From Bdellovibrionales bacterium (lineage in GTDB: Bacteria; Myxococcota; XYA12-FULL-58-9; SYDY01), in contig SYDY01000065.1 in assembly GCA_005801425.1 (NCBI GenBank), positions 1 to 15,497 of the forward strand: a stretch of 15,497 bases of DNA, written 5' to 3'. Below the pieces are notes generated by a model that was given only the letters and a program-made list of their open reading frames with translations, made no database searches and was not told the DNA's origin. Within the stretch, counting starts at the first letter, position 1. Each line of letters begins with the position of its first letter. Of the stretch, positions 1 through 6,722 are shown piece by piece. The position numbers were made by a program, and so were the translations under genes.

Positions 1-2
1 AC

Positions 3-1562
3 GTGTTTGAGGCTTTGCCAAAGCCGCGTCAGGCGCTTCTGTTCTCGGCGACCATGCCTGATCCTATTCGCAAGTTCACCGCCAAAGTACAGAACAATCC
101 GGTGAACCTTAGCGTCAAGCCGCGCGATCGTCAGAAGCATGCGATTTCTGAATCCGTTTATCGTGTTGAGCCTTCTCGCAAATTGCCGCTGTTGTTGTCG
201 TACTTGGTGAGTGAGGAAGTGAAACGCGGTATCGTGTTTACGCGCACCAAGCGTGATGCCAATCGCGTGGCCGAATCATTGATGGGCTTTGGAATCAAAG
301 CTTCAGCCATCCATGGCAATAAATCGCAAGGTGCCCGTGAACGTGCTTTGTCGATGTTTAAATCGGGCGCGGTGCATGTCATCGTCGCGACGGATCTTGC
401 GGCACGTGGCATCGATGTCAAAGATGTAAGCCACGTCATCAATTTCCAAGTACCCGAAGAATCCGAAACCTATGTGCACCGTATTGGACGCACTGGACGC
501 GCAGGAGCAACAGGGCTTGCCATCACATTGACGTCCAAAGCAGAGGTTGGATACCTGCAAGCGATCGAGCGTCTTACACGACGTCGTATTGATGTCGCCG
601 CGTTGCCTGAAGATCTCGAAACCTGGGCACGCGCACAGCCAACACAGCCTATGCCTGAAACCCGTGGCGATGATATTCGAAGCGATCGTCAAAGACCGCA
701 TCGTTCATCGCAAGGCAGATCAGAGCAACGCCGTGAAGGTGCTTCACGCGGAAGACGTGACGATGGCGGTTCGAGCTTTGGACGTGACAGCGCACCAGGT
801 GCATCGGCCGTAAGCAAACGCGATGAAAGCGCCCCTCGTATCGGTCGCGATCGCAGTGCACCGAGTTTCTCACGTGACGCCATTGCGCCACGTCCAAGAC
901 GCGAAGAGAGTGCTCCTCGTTTCAGTGACCGTGACTCAGCCGCTCCCTCACGTGGTGAACGTGATGGAAGCAGCAGAGGCAATAGACCATTCGCCCGTGA
1001 TGGTGCGCCATCACGCAGCGGCGGAGCCCCTCGTTTCGGTCGTGATTCAAGCGGTCCCTCACGTGGTGGCAGCAGTGCCCCTCGTTTCGGTCGTGACACA
1101 GGTGCATCGGCACCTTCACGCAGCGGTGGACGTGATGGCAGCAGCAGCGCGCCTCGTTTCGGCCGTGATTCAAGCGGTCCCTCACGTGGTGGCAGCAGCA
1201 GCGCGCCTCGTTTCGGTCGTGACACAGGTGCATCGGCACCTTCACGCAGCGGTGGACGCGATGGCAGCAGCAGCGCGCCACGTTTTGGTCGTGACTCAGC
1301 AGGTCCAGCACGCAGCAGCGGCCCTTCGCGTAGCAGCGGTGCGCCTCGTTTCGGTCGTGACTCAGCAGGTCCAGCACGCAGCAGCGGCCCTTCGCGTAGC
1401 AGCGGTGCGCCTCGTTTCGGTCGTGACACAGGTGCCCCTTCACGCGGTGGCCCAGGTGGCGGTGCCCCTTCACGTGGCGGACGTCCAAGCGAAGGTCGAA
1501 GCTCGGCACCGCGACGTTCAACGTCCGGTGGACACAGACCTCCATCACGATCATCGTTTTGA
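3..1562 (+). CDS. rhlE: DEAD-box ATP-dependent RNA helicase, RhlE-like (5' partial)
   Basis: ATP-dependent RNA helicase that remodels RNA duplexes or RNA-protein complexes, typically in ribosome assembly or cold-stress RNA metabolism. The reading frame is open to the window edge, so the Walker A and DEAD motifs (motifs Q, I, Ia, II) lie outside. Visible in order: motif III SAT (about residues 15-17), motif IV region GIVFTRTK (76-83), the RhlE-like block AIHGNKSQGAR (102-112), motif V ATDLAARGID (129-138) and motif VI HRIGRTGRAG (159-168). After about residue 205 comes a roughly 310-residue low-complexity tail rich in Arg, Gly, Ser, Pro and Asp, with seven APRFGRD blocks. Such basic tails in this family bind RNA and can drive condensation. 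The HGNKSQGAR block favours RhlE over DbpA, SrmB or CsdA, but the missing N-terminus keeps the subfamily call tentative. The stop is followed after 47 bp by the next co-directional gene, and no hairpin terminator is visible. Confidence 0.93.
   Translation: MFEALPKPRQALLFSATMPDPIRKFTAKVQNNPVNLSVKPRDRQKHAISESVYRVEPSRKLPLLLSYLVSEEVKRGIVFTRTKRDANRVAESLMGFGIKASAIHGNKSQGARERALSMFKSGAVHVIVATDLAARGIDVKDVSHVINFQVPEESETYVHRIGRTGRAGATGLAITLTSKAEVGYLQAIERLTRRRIDVAALPEDLETWARAQPTQPMPETRGDDIRSDRQRPHRSSQGRSEQRREGASRGRRDDGGSSFGRDSAPGASAVSKRDESAPRIGRDRSAPSFSRDAIAPRPRREESAPRFSDRDSAAPSRGERDGSSRGNRPFARDGAPSRSGGAPRFGRDSSGPSRGGSSAPRFGRDTGASAPSRSGGRDGSSSAPRFGRDSSGPSRGGSSSAPRFGRDTGASAPSRSGGRDGSSSAPRFGRDSAGPARSSGPSRSSGAPRFGRDSAGPARSSGPSRSSGAPRFGRDTGAPSRGGPGGGAPSRGGRPSEGRSSAPRRSTSGGHRPPSRSSF
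1026..1440 (+). repeat. In-frame tandem repeats in helicase tail
   Basis: The DNA encoding the helicase tail is internally duplicated. A unit recurs at offsets of 123 bp (1031 to 1154) and 126 bp (1154 to 1280). A shorter 66-bp unit, encoding a 22-residue block of the type GAPRFGRDSAGPARSSGPSR plus two Ser, then recurs twice (1280 to 1346 to 1412). All periods are multiples of three, so copy-number change keeps the frame. Near-identity between copies points to recent unequal recombination or slippage. The repeats also keep several other frames open on both strands, and I treat those as artefacts. Confidence 0.9.
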
Positions 1563-1609
1563 GTATTTGATCTTGCCGATTAAATAACCAATCGCCTACA
1601 GTGCCACAC

Positions 1610-3070
1610 ATGGCAGCGCCTGTATTGGATCCCGTTCAAGTCTTTCGTTCTGAGATCAGAGACGCTGGATTTCGCATCGACGGCCAACGGGCATCACAGC
1701 GTTTGGAACCTCTCCAAGAAAACATCAACGACATCGCGGTTGATCGTGCAGCAAAAGCACTTTGCATCATTTTGTCTGAGAAATCAGAGCCAAGTCTTGA
1801 TCGTTTGGATCTGAGTAAGATGGCAACACGCCTGATCAAAGATCACGTGGTTAGCAAACAACGCGCCATGTCTGAGCCGGTAAGCGATCTTTGGAAAAAA
1901 TCGGTGGGGGATAGGCTCGCATTGCCAGAACATGTGATCCCCACAGACAAACATTTTGTTGATTTTTGTTTAAAAAACGACATCCTTAACCGACTTCCAC
2001 TGTGGTGGGGAGAGCCCTATTCTAAAACGTGGTGCACGAATTCGCCTCTTGGCGTAACTTCTGATGGGAAAGAGATTGCAGTCAAAATTGGTGGTGTTTG
2101 GACACCTTGGAGCGCGGCTCAGTCTAAATACTTTACGGATGTGTCCAATGAATGTCCGTTGCAACTTAGCGCGGGTTTGTTTCAGCCTTTGCCTGATTTG
2201 ACATCGATGGATGTTGAACATGCCGATGTTGAAACATTGTGCAATCACGCCATACTTTTTAATCATGTGAAGACTAATATTGAACAGCATTGGATCATGA
2301 CCGTGTGCGCACGTTCGATTCATTCATGGTTGCGCCTAACCCATCCCGATGGTCGTGTTTACAGCCTTGGCAATCGTGAAGCGGAGGTCACTGGGGAGCC
2401 TGTGGCCAAAACCATGGCGCTTCGTGTTGGACAAGCCATGGCATACGATCCAACAGATTTTTCAATATACGGAAAGGTCCATTCCATTGATCTTAAAGTG
2501 GATCCAGAGGTTTGGGCGAACGTATTGCGCAATCATTTGCTGCAGCGTCGTGATGGAAGTGTTTTTGGTGCAGCACGAAAAAATTGTACGAGCAATGTAA
2601 GTTGGGCACTTGCGCAGGCAGGTTGTCGCGATATTGGCTTAGAAGATACGTACGATGCACGCAGAGGCAAGGAACCCAAAAAACGAAATGTCATTTGGCG
2701 TGGGATCAGCAATCACATGCTTGCCTTTGCCATAGCATGTGTGGGTGACGGCTTATGTGGTGCTGATTTGGTAGAAAAGCTTAAAGGACCCGATGCTGAA
2801 CGGTGGCGTGGCTATTTAAATGGACTTGATGTGACCCCACGGCGTGCGACCAAGTGGCGACGTGCAGTACGCGCAGGGTATGCGCTTTGCGTGGGAAGTC
2901 CTCAAATCTCAAGTGGATTTTCCATGGCGCGTTGGCAAGATCGGGTACAAAATCATCGCCACGAACTTCGCGATGCGGCATTTGCGCAATTCAAGAAAAA
3001 TGAAATCACACAAGATGCGTTGTCAGTGAAATTGCAGGAAGCACGTTGGGCAATACCTCTTGGTGTATGA
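1610..3070 (+). CDS. Hypothetical protein, possible papain-like fold with permuted His...Cys order
   Basis: I do not recognise the family with certainty. The protein is 486 aa from the ATG at 1610; an in-frame GTG at 1601 is the alternative, and no strong ribosome binding site decides between them. No signal peptide or membrane segment is obvious, and the composition looks cytosolic or effector-like. Two blocks stand out. The first is IHSWLRLTHPDGRVYSLG (about residues 237-254), with a His before a beta-strand-like stretch. The second is KNCTSNVSWALAQAG (about 324-338), with a Cys at a helix start. This His-then-Cys order resembles circularly permuted papain-fold proteins (NlpC/P60 permuted or LRAT types, DUF4105-like NC[ST] motifs). 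Catalytic His238 and Cys326 are my inference from pattern alone. The C-terminal third is basic and helix-rich. It sits tail-to-tail with a minus-strand small gene, with only 10 bp between the stops. Confidence 0.8.
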   Translation: MAAPVLDPVQVFRSEIRDAGFRIDGQRASQRLEPLQENINDIAVDRAAKALCIILSEKSEPSLDRLDLSKMATRLIKDHVVSKQRAMSEPVSDLWKKSVGDRLALPEHVIPTDKHFVDFCLKNDILNRLPLWWGEPYSKTWCTNSPLGVTSDGKEIAVKIGGVWTPWSAAQSKYFTDVSNECPLQLSAGLFQPLPDLTSMDVEHADVETLCNHAILFNHVKTNIEQHWIMTVCARSIHSWLRLTHPDGRVYSLGNREAEVTGEPVAKTMALRVGQAMAYDPTDFSIYGKVHSIDLKVDPEVWANVLRNHLLQRRDGSVFGAARKNCTSNVSWALAQAGCRDIGLEDTYDARRGKEPKKRNVIWRGISNHMLAFAIACVGDGLCGADLVEKLKGPDAERWRGYLNGLDVTPRRATKWRRAVRAGYALCVGSPQISSGFSMARWQDRVQNHRHELRDAAFAQFKKNEITQDALSVKLQEARWAIPLGV

Positions 3071-3080
3071 ACCGGTTTGA

Positions 3081-3374
3081 TCAGCGTCGGTCATCACCAT
3101 TGACAGTGTAGGTGCAGCCACTGTGGCTGCAGCAACCGTCTTCTTCGCCGGATCCCACTTTGTGCTCGGTGGTTTTTTGTACGGGCACAGTGCTTTGTTC
3201 GCGTGGTTGCATCGGTACGTGTTTTGGCAGAGTGATGCCTGAAAATGCAGAAACCGCATCAAGGGCTATTTTCGCATTTTGAAAGTGTGGGTTGGAACTC
3301 GCTGTTGTTGGTGTTGGGACGCTGACGGGGGAATTTTGATTAATGGTCCCAGTGATTCGTTGTGTGCTGGCCAT
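3081..3374 (-). CDS. Small Cys-tailed protein, tandem paralogue 2
   Basis: A 97-aa protein of unknown function. The start at 3374 is chosen because AAAGG lies about 9 nt upstream and because it aligns residue-for-residue with the start of the neighbouring paralogue at 3464-3736; an in-frame upstream start at 3407 would add 11 residues. By eye about 32 of the first 74 residues are identical between the two, without gaps. The N-terminal 45 residues are Ser/Thr/Pro/Asn-rich and look disordered. The conserved block carries LP at 49-50, PM.PRE at 54-59 and TTEHKVG at 68-74. The tail then diverges but keeps CC and a following Cys (residues 81, 82, 87). There is no signal peptide. It follows its paralogue by 89 bp, in an AT-rich gap. 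The Cys/His tail could bind metal or form disulfides; function is unknown. Confidence 0.75.
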   Translation of the reverse strand: MASTQRITGTINQNSPVSVPTPTTASSNPHFQNAKIALDAVSAFSGITLPKHVPMQPREQSTVPVQKTTEHKVGSGEEDGCCSHSGCTYTVNGDDRR

Positions 3375-3463
3375 GATACAACCTTTGCGTGTTGGGGCAG
3401 CTCGCAATGAAACTTATACTCAATATCGTGTGAGTTTATGATCCGTTGTTTCTTTTTTAATAT

Positions 3464-3736
3464 TTAACCATCGCCTTCCATCTTGAGACACCACTCTTCA
3501 CAGCAATTTCGGTCACCCACTTTGTGTTCGGTGGTGGTCTGTTCTGGAATAGCACTCCTCTCTCGTGGTTTCATCGGTGTTTGTTGGGGCAATTGAATAC
3601 CTGCGATGGGTGTTTGTTGTATTGCGTTCATTGTTTGGTTTTGAAACGGAAGTGTTGTTGCTTGCGTTGGCTGGGCAGGAATGCCTGCGTTAGAAATGGA
3701 ATTTACGGCTCCAGTCACTCTACCTGTACTGCTCAT
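3464..3736 (-). CDS. Small Cys-tailed protein, tandem paralogue 1
   Basis: A 90-aa protein of unknown function, paralogous to the gene at 3081-3374. The start at 3736 is preceded by ACGGGG about 8 nt upstream and matches the paralogue's start without gaps. A longer in-frame start at 3781 (13 bp past the calpain-like stop) lacks a good ribosome binding site. The protein has a Ser/Thr/Gln/Pro-rich, probably disordered N-terminus, then LP (49-50), PM.PRE (54-59), TTEHKVG (68-74) and a tail with CC (78-79) and Cys83. A 20-bp stretch encoding part of the HKVG block is nearly identical in both genes (3154-3173 and 3516-3535), so duplication is fairly recent or the block is under strong constraint. 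It lies 58 bp downstream of the calpain-like gene on the same strand and is probably co-transcribed with it. It could be a substrate, inhibitor or partner of that protein; the linkage is positional only. Confidence 0.75.
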   Translation of the reverse strand: MSSTGRVTGAVNSISNAGIPAQPTQATTLPFQNQTMNAIQQTPIAGIQLPQQTPMKPRERSAIPEQTTTEHKVGDRNCCEEWCLKMEGDG

Positions 3737-3794
3737 GCGATACCCCGTGTTTTTGATGTTCGAAAATAAATGTCTTCTCATGTATCGCTTGTGC

Positions 3795-4553
3795 TTATGG
3801 TTTGTTGTCTATTTGCGCGTATGTGTATGCCACAATACGGCGTGCGAGATCGGAAGTTCCAACCTGTAACACGTGGTGTTTTCCTGAAGTCGAAGAAGCG
3901 GTGGGGGATAGGAGTGTTGCATGCCATCTGTTGTTTTCGAAGGTCATGTCTTGAACGCTGTACGCATGTCTTTTTGAAAGCATGATCACGCAGACTTTGT
4001 CTTTCCATAGTTCGATCAAATGTTGGACTTTTTCTTCTTTGTTTTTCCGTGTGATTGAAATGGTATATGCGCTTGTTCCGAGTATCCATGCTAAACCGAT
4101 GGAGGGATCGTCATTGTGCAGAAGTACATTGTAGGATCCTCTCCCTTGCGTTGCTGCAAATGCTTTTTCAAAAAGTGCAGGCCACTGGTATGCATGGCGT
4201 GACTGGCATTGAAGAATGTCTGTACGCATCGATAACGTAAGGGCTTGCCCTGCGGGGATGGCTGTACCGTCGTGATAATGTACAGGATAATATTGCATAT
4301 CGACGATGGTGCCGCATTTGTTGATTGCATCAAGAATGTGTTGAGGATGATGCATCGCAACCTGCTGAAGCGGTGCGAGAAGATAGCAATCGTGCCACGT
4401 CGGATTTTGACGAATATCTAACGGTGATGGACTTTGATCATTAAAAATCGGTTTTTCAGAGGGGCGATGCTGTGGATCCAAACGGAAAAAAAAGTGACGT
4501 TTGTGATAAATCGGATCATCAATCACAGAAGAAACGGGTGAGAGTGCTACCAT
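3795..4553 (-). CDS. Calpain-like (peptidase family C2) cysteine peptidase-fold protein
   Basis: A 252-aa single-domain protein with the hallmarks of the calpain catalytic core. DCYLLAPLQQVAMHHPQHI (about residues 55-73) matches the family's DC[WY]LLAA block with nucleophile Cys56. QWPALFEKAFA (123-133) matches the LW.ALLEKAYA block. KRHAYSVQDM (194-203) matches the GHAYSV block with His196. The third catalytic position, Asn before Pro in the family's R-N-P-W-G, here reads LLSP, so Ser216 replaces Asn. The oxyanion Gln is also displaced: Asn50 sits at the usual spacing and Gln49 one residue earlier. It may therefore have altered or reduced activity. There are no calcium-binding or C2-like domains and no signal peptide. 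The start at 4553 has AGGA about 7 nt upstream. The pafC-like gene ends 40 bp upstream and the two small paralogues follow. Bacterial C2 proteins are known as effectors or toxins, among other roles; the role here is unknown. Confidence 0.8.
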   Translation of the reverse strand: MVALSPVSSVIDDPIYHKRHFFFRLDPQHRPSEKPIFNDQSPSPLDIRQNPTWHDCYLLAPLQQVAMHHPQHILDAINKCGTIVDMQYYPVHYHDGTAIPAGQALTLSMRTDILQCQSRHAYQWPALFEKAFAATQGRGSYNVLLHNDDPSIGLAWILGTSAYTISITRKNKEEKVQHLIELWKDKVCVIMLSKRHAYSVQDMTFENNRWHATLLSPTASSTSGKHHVLQVGTSDLARRIVAYTYAQIDNKP

Positions 4554-4593
4554 GGTTCGTCCTATTGGGCAGCATTCTGATAACTAACGCAAA

Positions 4594-5559
4594 TCATGCA
4601 TAGGCAGCAAGCGCTTCATGGCACATCTGCACCATATGCGTGCGCATTTCTTCAGGCGCTAGAATTTCAACATCCTGACCAAAGGGCAAGAGCCACCGGG
4701 CAAGCCAAGCGGGATTGGATGCGATCATGCGCACTTGCACAGCACCATCATCACATGTGGCAATATCTTCGGGTTTGAACCGTTCTTTGATCCAGTGTGC
4801 AAAACGCGGTGCAAAACGAATATCGGCTTGAACTTCGGTTCCACCAAAATACAACATGCCGGTACGAAAACGTTCGAGGTCCAGTTCTTCGGGCGGTGTG
4901 AAATTACTATTGCGAAGTGCAATGCTCCCGACGCGATCAATCCGAAAGAGCTTTTCTTGATCATCTTTGGCTGTATCGAGAGCCACACCATAGGTATGTC
5001 CTGCGTGGGCAATCAAGGCCAGGGGTTTGAGAATATAATTTTTTGTGGCATCGCTTGATGCCGAGTAATACGCAATTTCAATTTCTTGATGGGCATCGAC
5101 GGCACGGCGAAACAGCAGTGCTATTTCATTTTCTGTATTGGACTCGCTTTGCACGTCGATACGATCACCCACGGCATGTATGTTTTCACGGTCGATGGGA
5201 TTGAGGATCTCAGTAATTTTATTAAGCACCTGATCGAGTTCATGACCGATGCCGCCCAAGTTGCCCACCAAGGTACAGCCAAGGACCAATGCACGGGCTT
5301 CGTCATGGGTGAGGCGTAAGGGACGCTTGAGATTTTGATCGAGTTCAATACTTACCAAGTCATCGTCGATGCAAACATCGATCAAATGATCGGGGGTGAG
5401 AGGAGGCTTGCCTACCATGCACAACAAATTAAGATCGGCTTCGATTTGCCGGGTGGATACACCCAAGTGGTCGGCAAGTTCTTGAATCGGTACGCCGTCG
5501 CGGCTTGCAACGTAAGGAACGATGAAAAGCAAGCGTCCTAAACGATCGTTGACGCTCAT
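4594..5559 (-). CDS. pafC: PafC-like WYL-domain transcriptional regulator
   Basis: A 321-aa DNA-binding regulator. Residues 1-60 form a winged-helix HTH (RLGRLLFIVPYVASRDGVPI, then ELADHLGVSTRQIEADLNLL), followed by the PafC-typical GKPPLTPDHLIDV stretch and RPLRLTHDEARALVLG. The WYL-like ligand-sensing domain lies around residues 160-220 with a degenerate WYL motif (HTYGVAL), and a WCX-type C-terminus follows. PafB and PafC are known in mycobacteria as a heterodimeric activator of the DNA-damage response whose WYL domains may bind nucleic acid or a ligand. Here the ATG overlaps the stop of the PafB-like gene (ATGA at 5556-5559), which predicts translational coupling and a fixed partner. The effector is unknown. 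A role outside DNA damage, including control of the adjacent calpain-like gene, is possible but unsupported beyond position. Confidence 0.87.
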   Translation of the reverse strand: MSVNDRLGRLLFIVPYVASRDGVPIQELADHLGVSTRQIEADLNLLCMVGKPPLTPDHLIDVCIDDDLVSIELDQNLKRPLRLTHDEARALVLGCTLVGNLGGIGHELDQVLNKITEILNPIDRENIHAVGDRIDVQSESNTENEIALLFRRAVDAHQEIEIAYYSASSDATKNYILKPLALIAHAGHTYGVALDTAKDDQEKLFRIDRVGSIALRNSNFTPPEELDLERFRTGMLYFGGTEVQADIRFAPRFAHWIKERFKPEDIATCDDGAVQVRMIASNPAWLARWLLPFGQDVEILAPEEMRTHMVQMCHEALAAYA

Positions 5560-6608
5560 GCTATTTTCCGTTCTTCTGGAACATCGGTTGTTTGATAGCG
5601 TTCAAGCAAATCGCTGTAGGTTGCGCGCAATGCATTGCGAAGACCCTCAGGTGCCATGACTTCGGCGGCAGCACCGTGAGGAAGAACAGCCGACATAAGT
5701 GCCATGGGCTGTGTGGCTTGAATATGCACCCATGTTTCACCATCGGCGCGCGGTTCGATGATGACATGTGCACCGAAAATTTCGGGAATGGCAGGAACAA
5801 GGCGTTGTGCCAAACGGATCACGACATGCTGAGGTTCGCCACCTGGATATTCCCAAGGTCTGCGTTCGGCATGGGCTTTTAAATTAAATTCTGGAGGTAT
5901 TTCCATGGGTGCATCGCCAGATTTTGTATGGATCATGCTTGCGGCGGTCATGCGCCCCAAATGAAACGTGCGTTGTTCTTTGCGCAAATGGCAATATCCC
6001 ACAAGGTACCAAACACCACGGCGATAGTAGAGTCCGTAAGGATCAACCACGCGTTCGGTGATTTCACTTTGTGCGGCTTGGTAACTTATTTTGACGGCGC
6101 GCTTCGTTGCAACCGCTTCATGCAATGTGTCGAGACATTGCGCCATACGTACGCCGCTTTCACCGGGCAACGTGGGCGTATGAACCATGGATGGCATGGA
6201 TCCCGAGGCATCGGCATCGAAACCCAATTTGGCCATGGCACGTACCATCGCAGAACGACCTGGAAATGCGTCGATGGCCAAAGCCGCAGCGCCTGCCATG
6301 GAGAGCAACGCAAGCTCACTGGGCGTAAGTGTAAGCTCAGGCAAATAATAACTCTCACGATCGATCAGGTATCCGCCGATGCCGTCTTCATCTTCGTCGG
6401 ATTCAGGCGGTACCCAGCGCAAGGGAACACCGAGTTCAATCAACGCGGCTTTATCGCGTTCAAAGGCACGTTCGCCGCTTTTGGGGTCGTCACTGCAATA
6501 GGCTTGAAATTCATCCAATTCACGGATCTCACGCAGCGCAATGGGACGCCGGGTGTTGAGCAGCAGCGTAAGCAGGTTGAGTAGGCGTTCGGTACGGGCG
6601 GCGCTCAT
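5556..6608 (-). CDS. pafB: PafB-like WYL-domain transcriptional regulator
   Basis: A 350-aa regulator, partner of the PafC-like protein encoded next. Visible: an N-terminal winged HTH (RTERLLNLLTLLLNTRRPI, about residues 5-23), the FERDKAALIELGVPL segment with the family spacing, LPELTLTPSELALL, and a WYL domain with WYLVGYCHLRKEQRTFHLGR (about residues 200-220 from this start). The ATG at 6608 puts four residues before RTERLLNLL, as is usual for PafB. In-frame ATGs at 6620 and 6659 are alternatives; 6620 has GGTGAG about 10 nt upstream. It overlaps the next gene by 4 bp. The divergent region to the next gene on the plus strand is about 115 bp and holds an inverted repeat that could be its operator. 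Confidence 0.87.
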   Translation of the reverse strand: MSAARTERLLNLLTLLLNTRRPIALREIRELDEFQAYCSDDPKSGERAFERDKAALIELGVPLRWVPPESDEDEDGIGGYLIDRESYYLPELTLTPSELALLSMAGAAALAIDAFPGRSAMVRAMAKLGFDADASGSMPSMVHTPTLPGESGVRMAQCLDTLHEAVATKRAVKISYQAAQSEITERVVDPYGLYYRRGVWYLVGYCHLRKEQRTFHLGRMTAASMIHTKSGDAPMEIPPEFNLKAHAERRPWEYPGGEPQHVVIRLAQRLVPAIPEIFGAHVIIEPRADGETWVHIQATQPMALMSAVLPHGAAAEVMAPEGLRNALRATYSDLLERYQTTDVPEERKIA

Positions 6609-6692
6609 GGGATGGCTCATAGCATGGCATCTCACCCGGGGGCAAAGAGGCCCATGCATGTGGTTATATGTCGTATGGATATTTTTCCTGAA

Positions 6693-6720
6693 AACAAGTG
6701 CAGGGGTTGGTACACTTGTT
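6693..6720. promoter_or_regulatory. Inverted repeat before start codon (operator or RNA hairpin)
   Basis: A perfect 8-bp inverted repeat, AACAAGTG / CACTTGTT, with a 12-nt spacer containing AGGGG. It ends 2 nt before the ATG at 6723 and lies between the divergent PafB-like gene and the 199-aa gene. As DNA it could be an operator, possibly for the WYL pair. As RNA it would fold with the purine-rich, ribosome-binding-like AGGGG in the loop. AGGGG is about 16 nt from the ATG along the sequence, too far for normal initiation unless the stem shortens the distance. Which reading is right cannot be decided here. Confidence 0.45.
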
Positions 6721-6722
6721 GA

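Noticed and set aside
1021-1440. Possible CRISPR-like array because of regular repeats
   Set aside because: The repeats are coding, in frame and have no unique spacers; no cas genes are nearby.
689-1611. Long open frames antisense to and in another frame of the helicase tail (up to 254 aa)
   Set aside because: They are repetitive translations of the same in-frame DNA repeats, lack ribosome binding sites and resemble no protein; the helicase frame explains the DNA.
3408-3463. Possible separate promoter for paralogue 2 in the AT-rich gap
   Set aside because: TATAAG-like boxes exist on the minus strand but no acceptable -35 at the right spacing could be found.
3524-3985. Plus-strand small open frames opposite the small paralogues and calpain-like gene
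   Set aside because: The minus strand shows paralogy and family motifs; the plus-strand frames have neither.
5928-6584. 218-aa plus-strand open frame opposite the PafB-like gene
   Set aside because: Fully antisense to a gene with clear family motifs, no family features of its own and no ribosome binding site.
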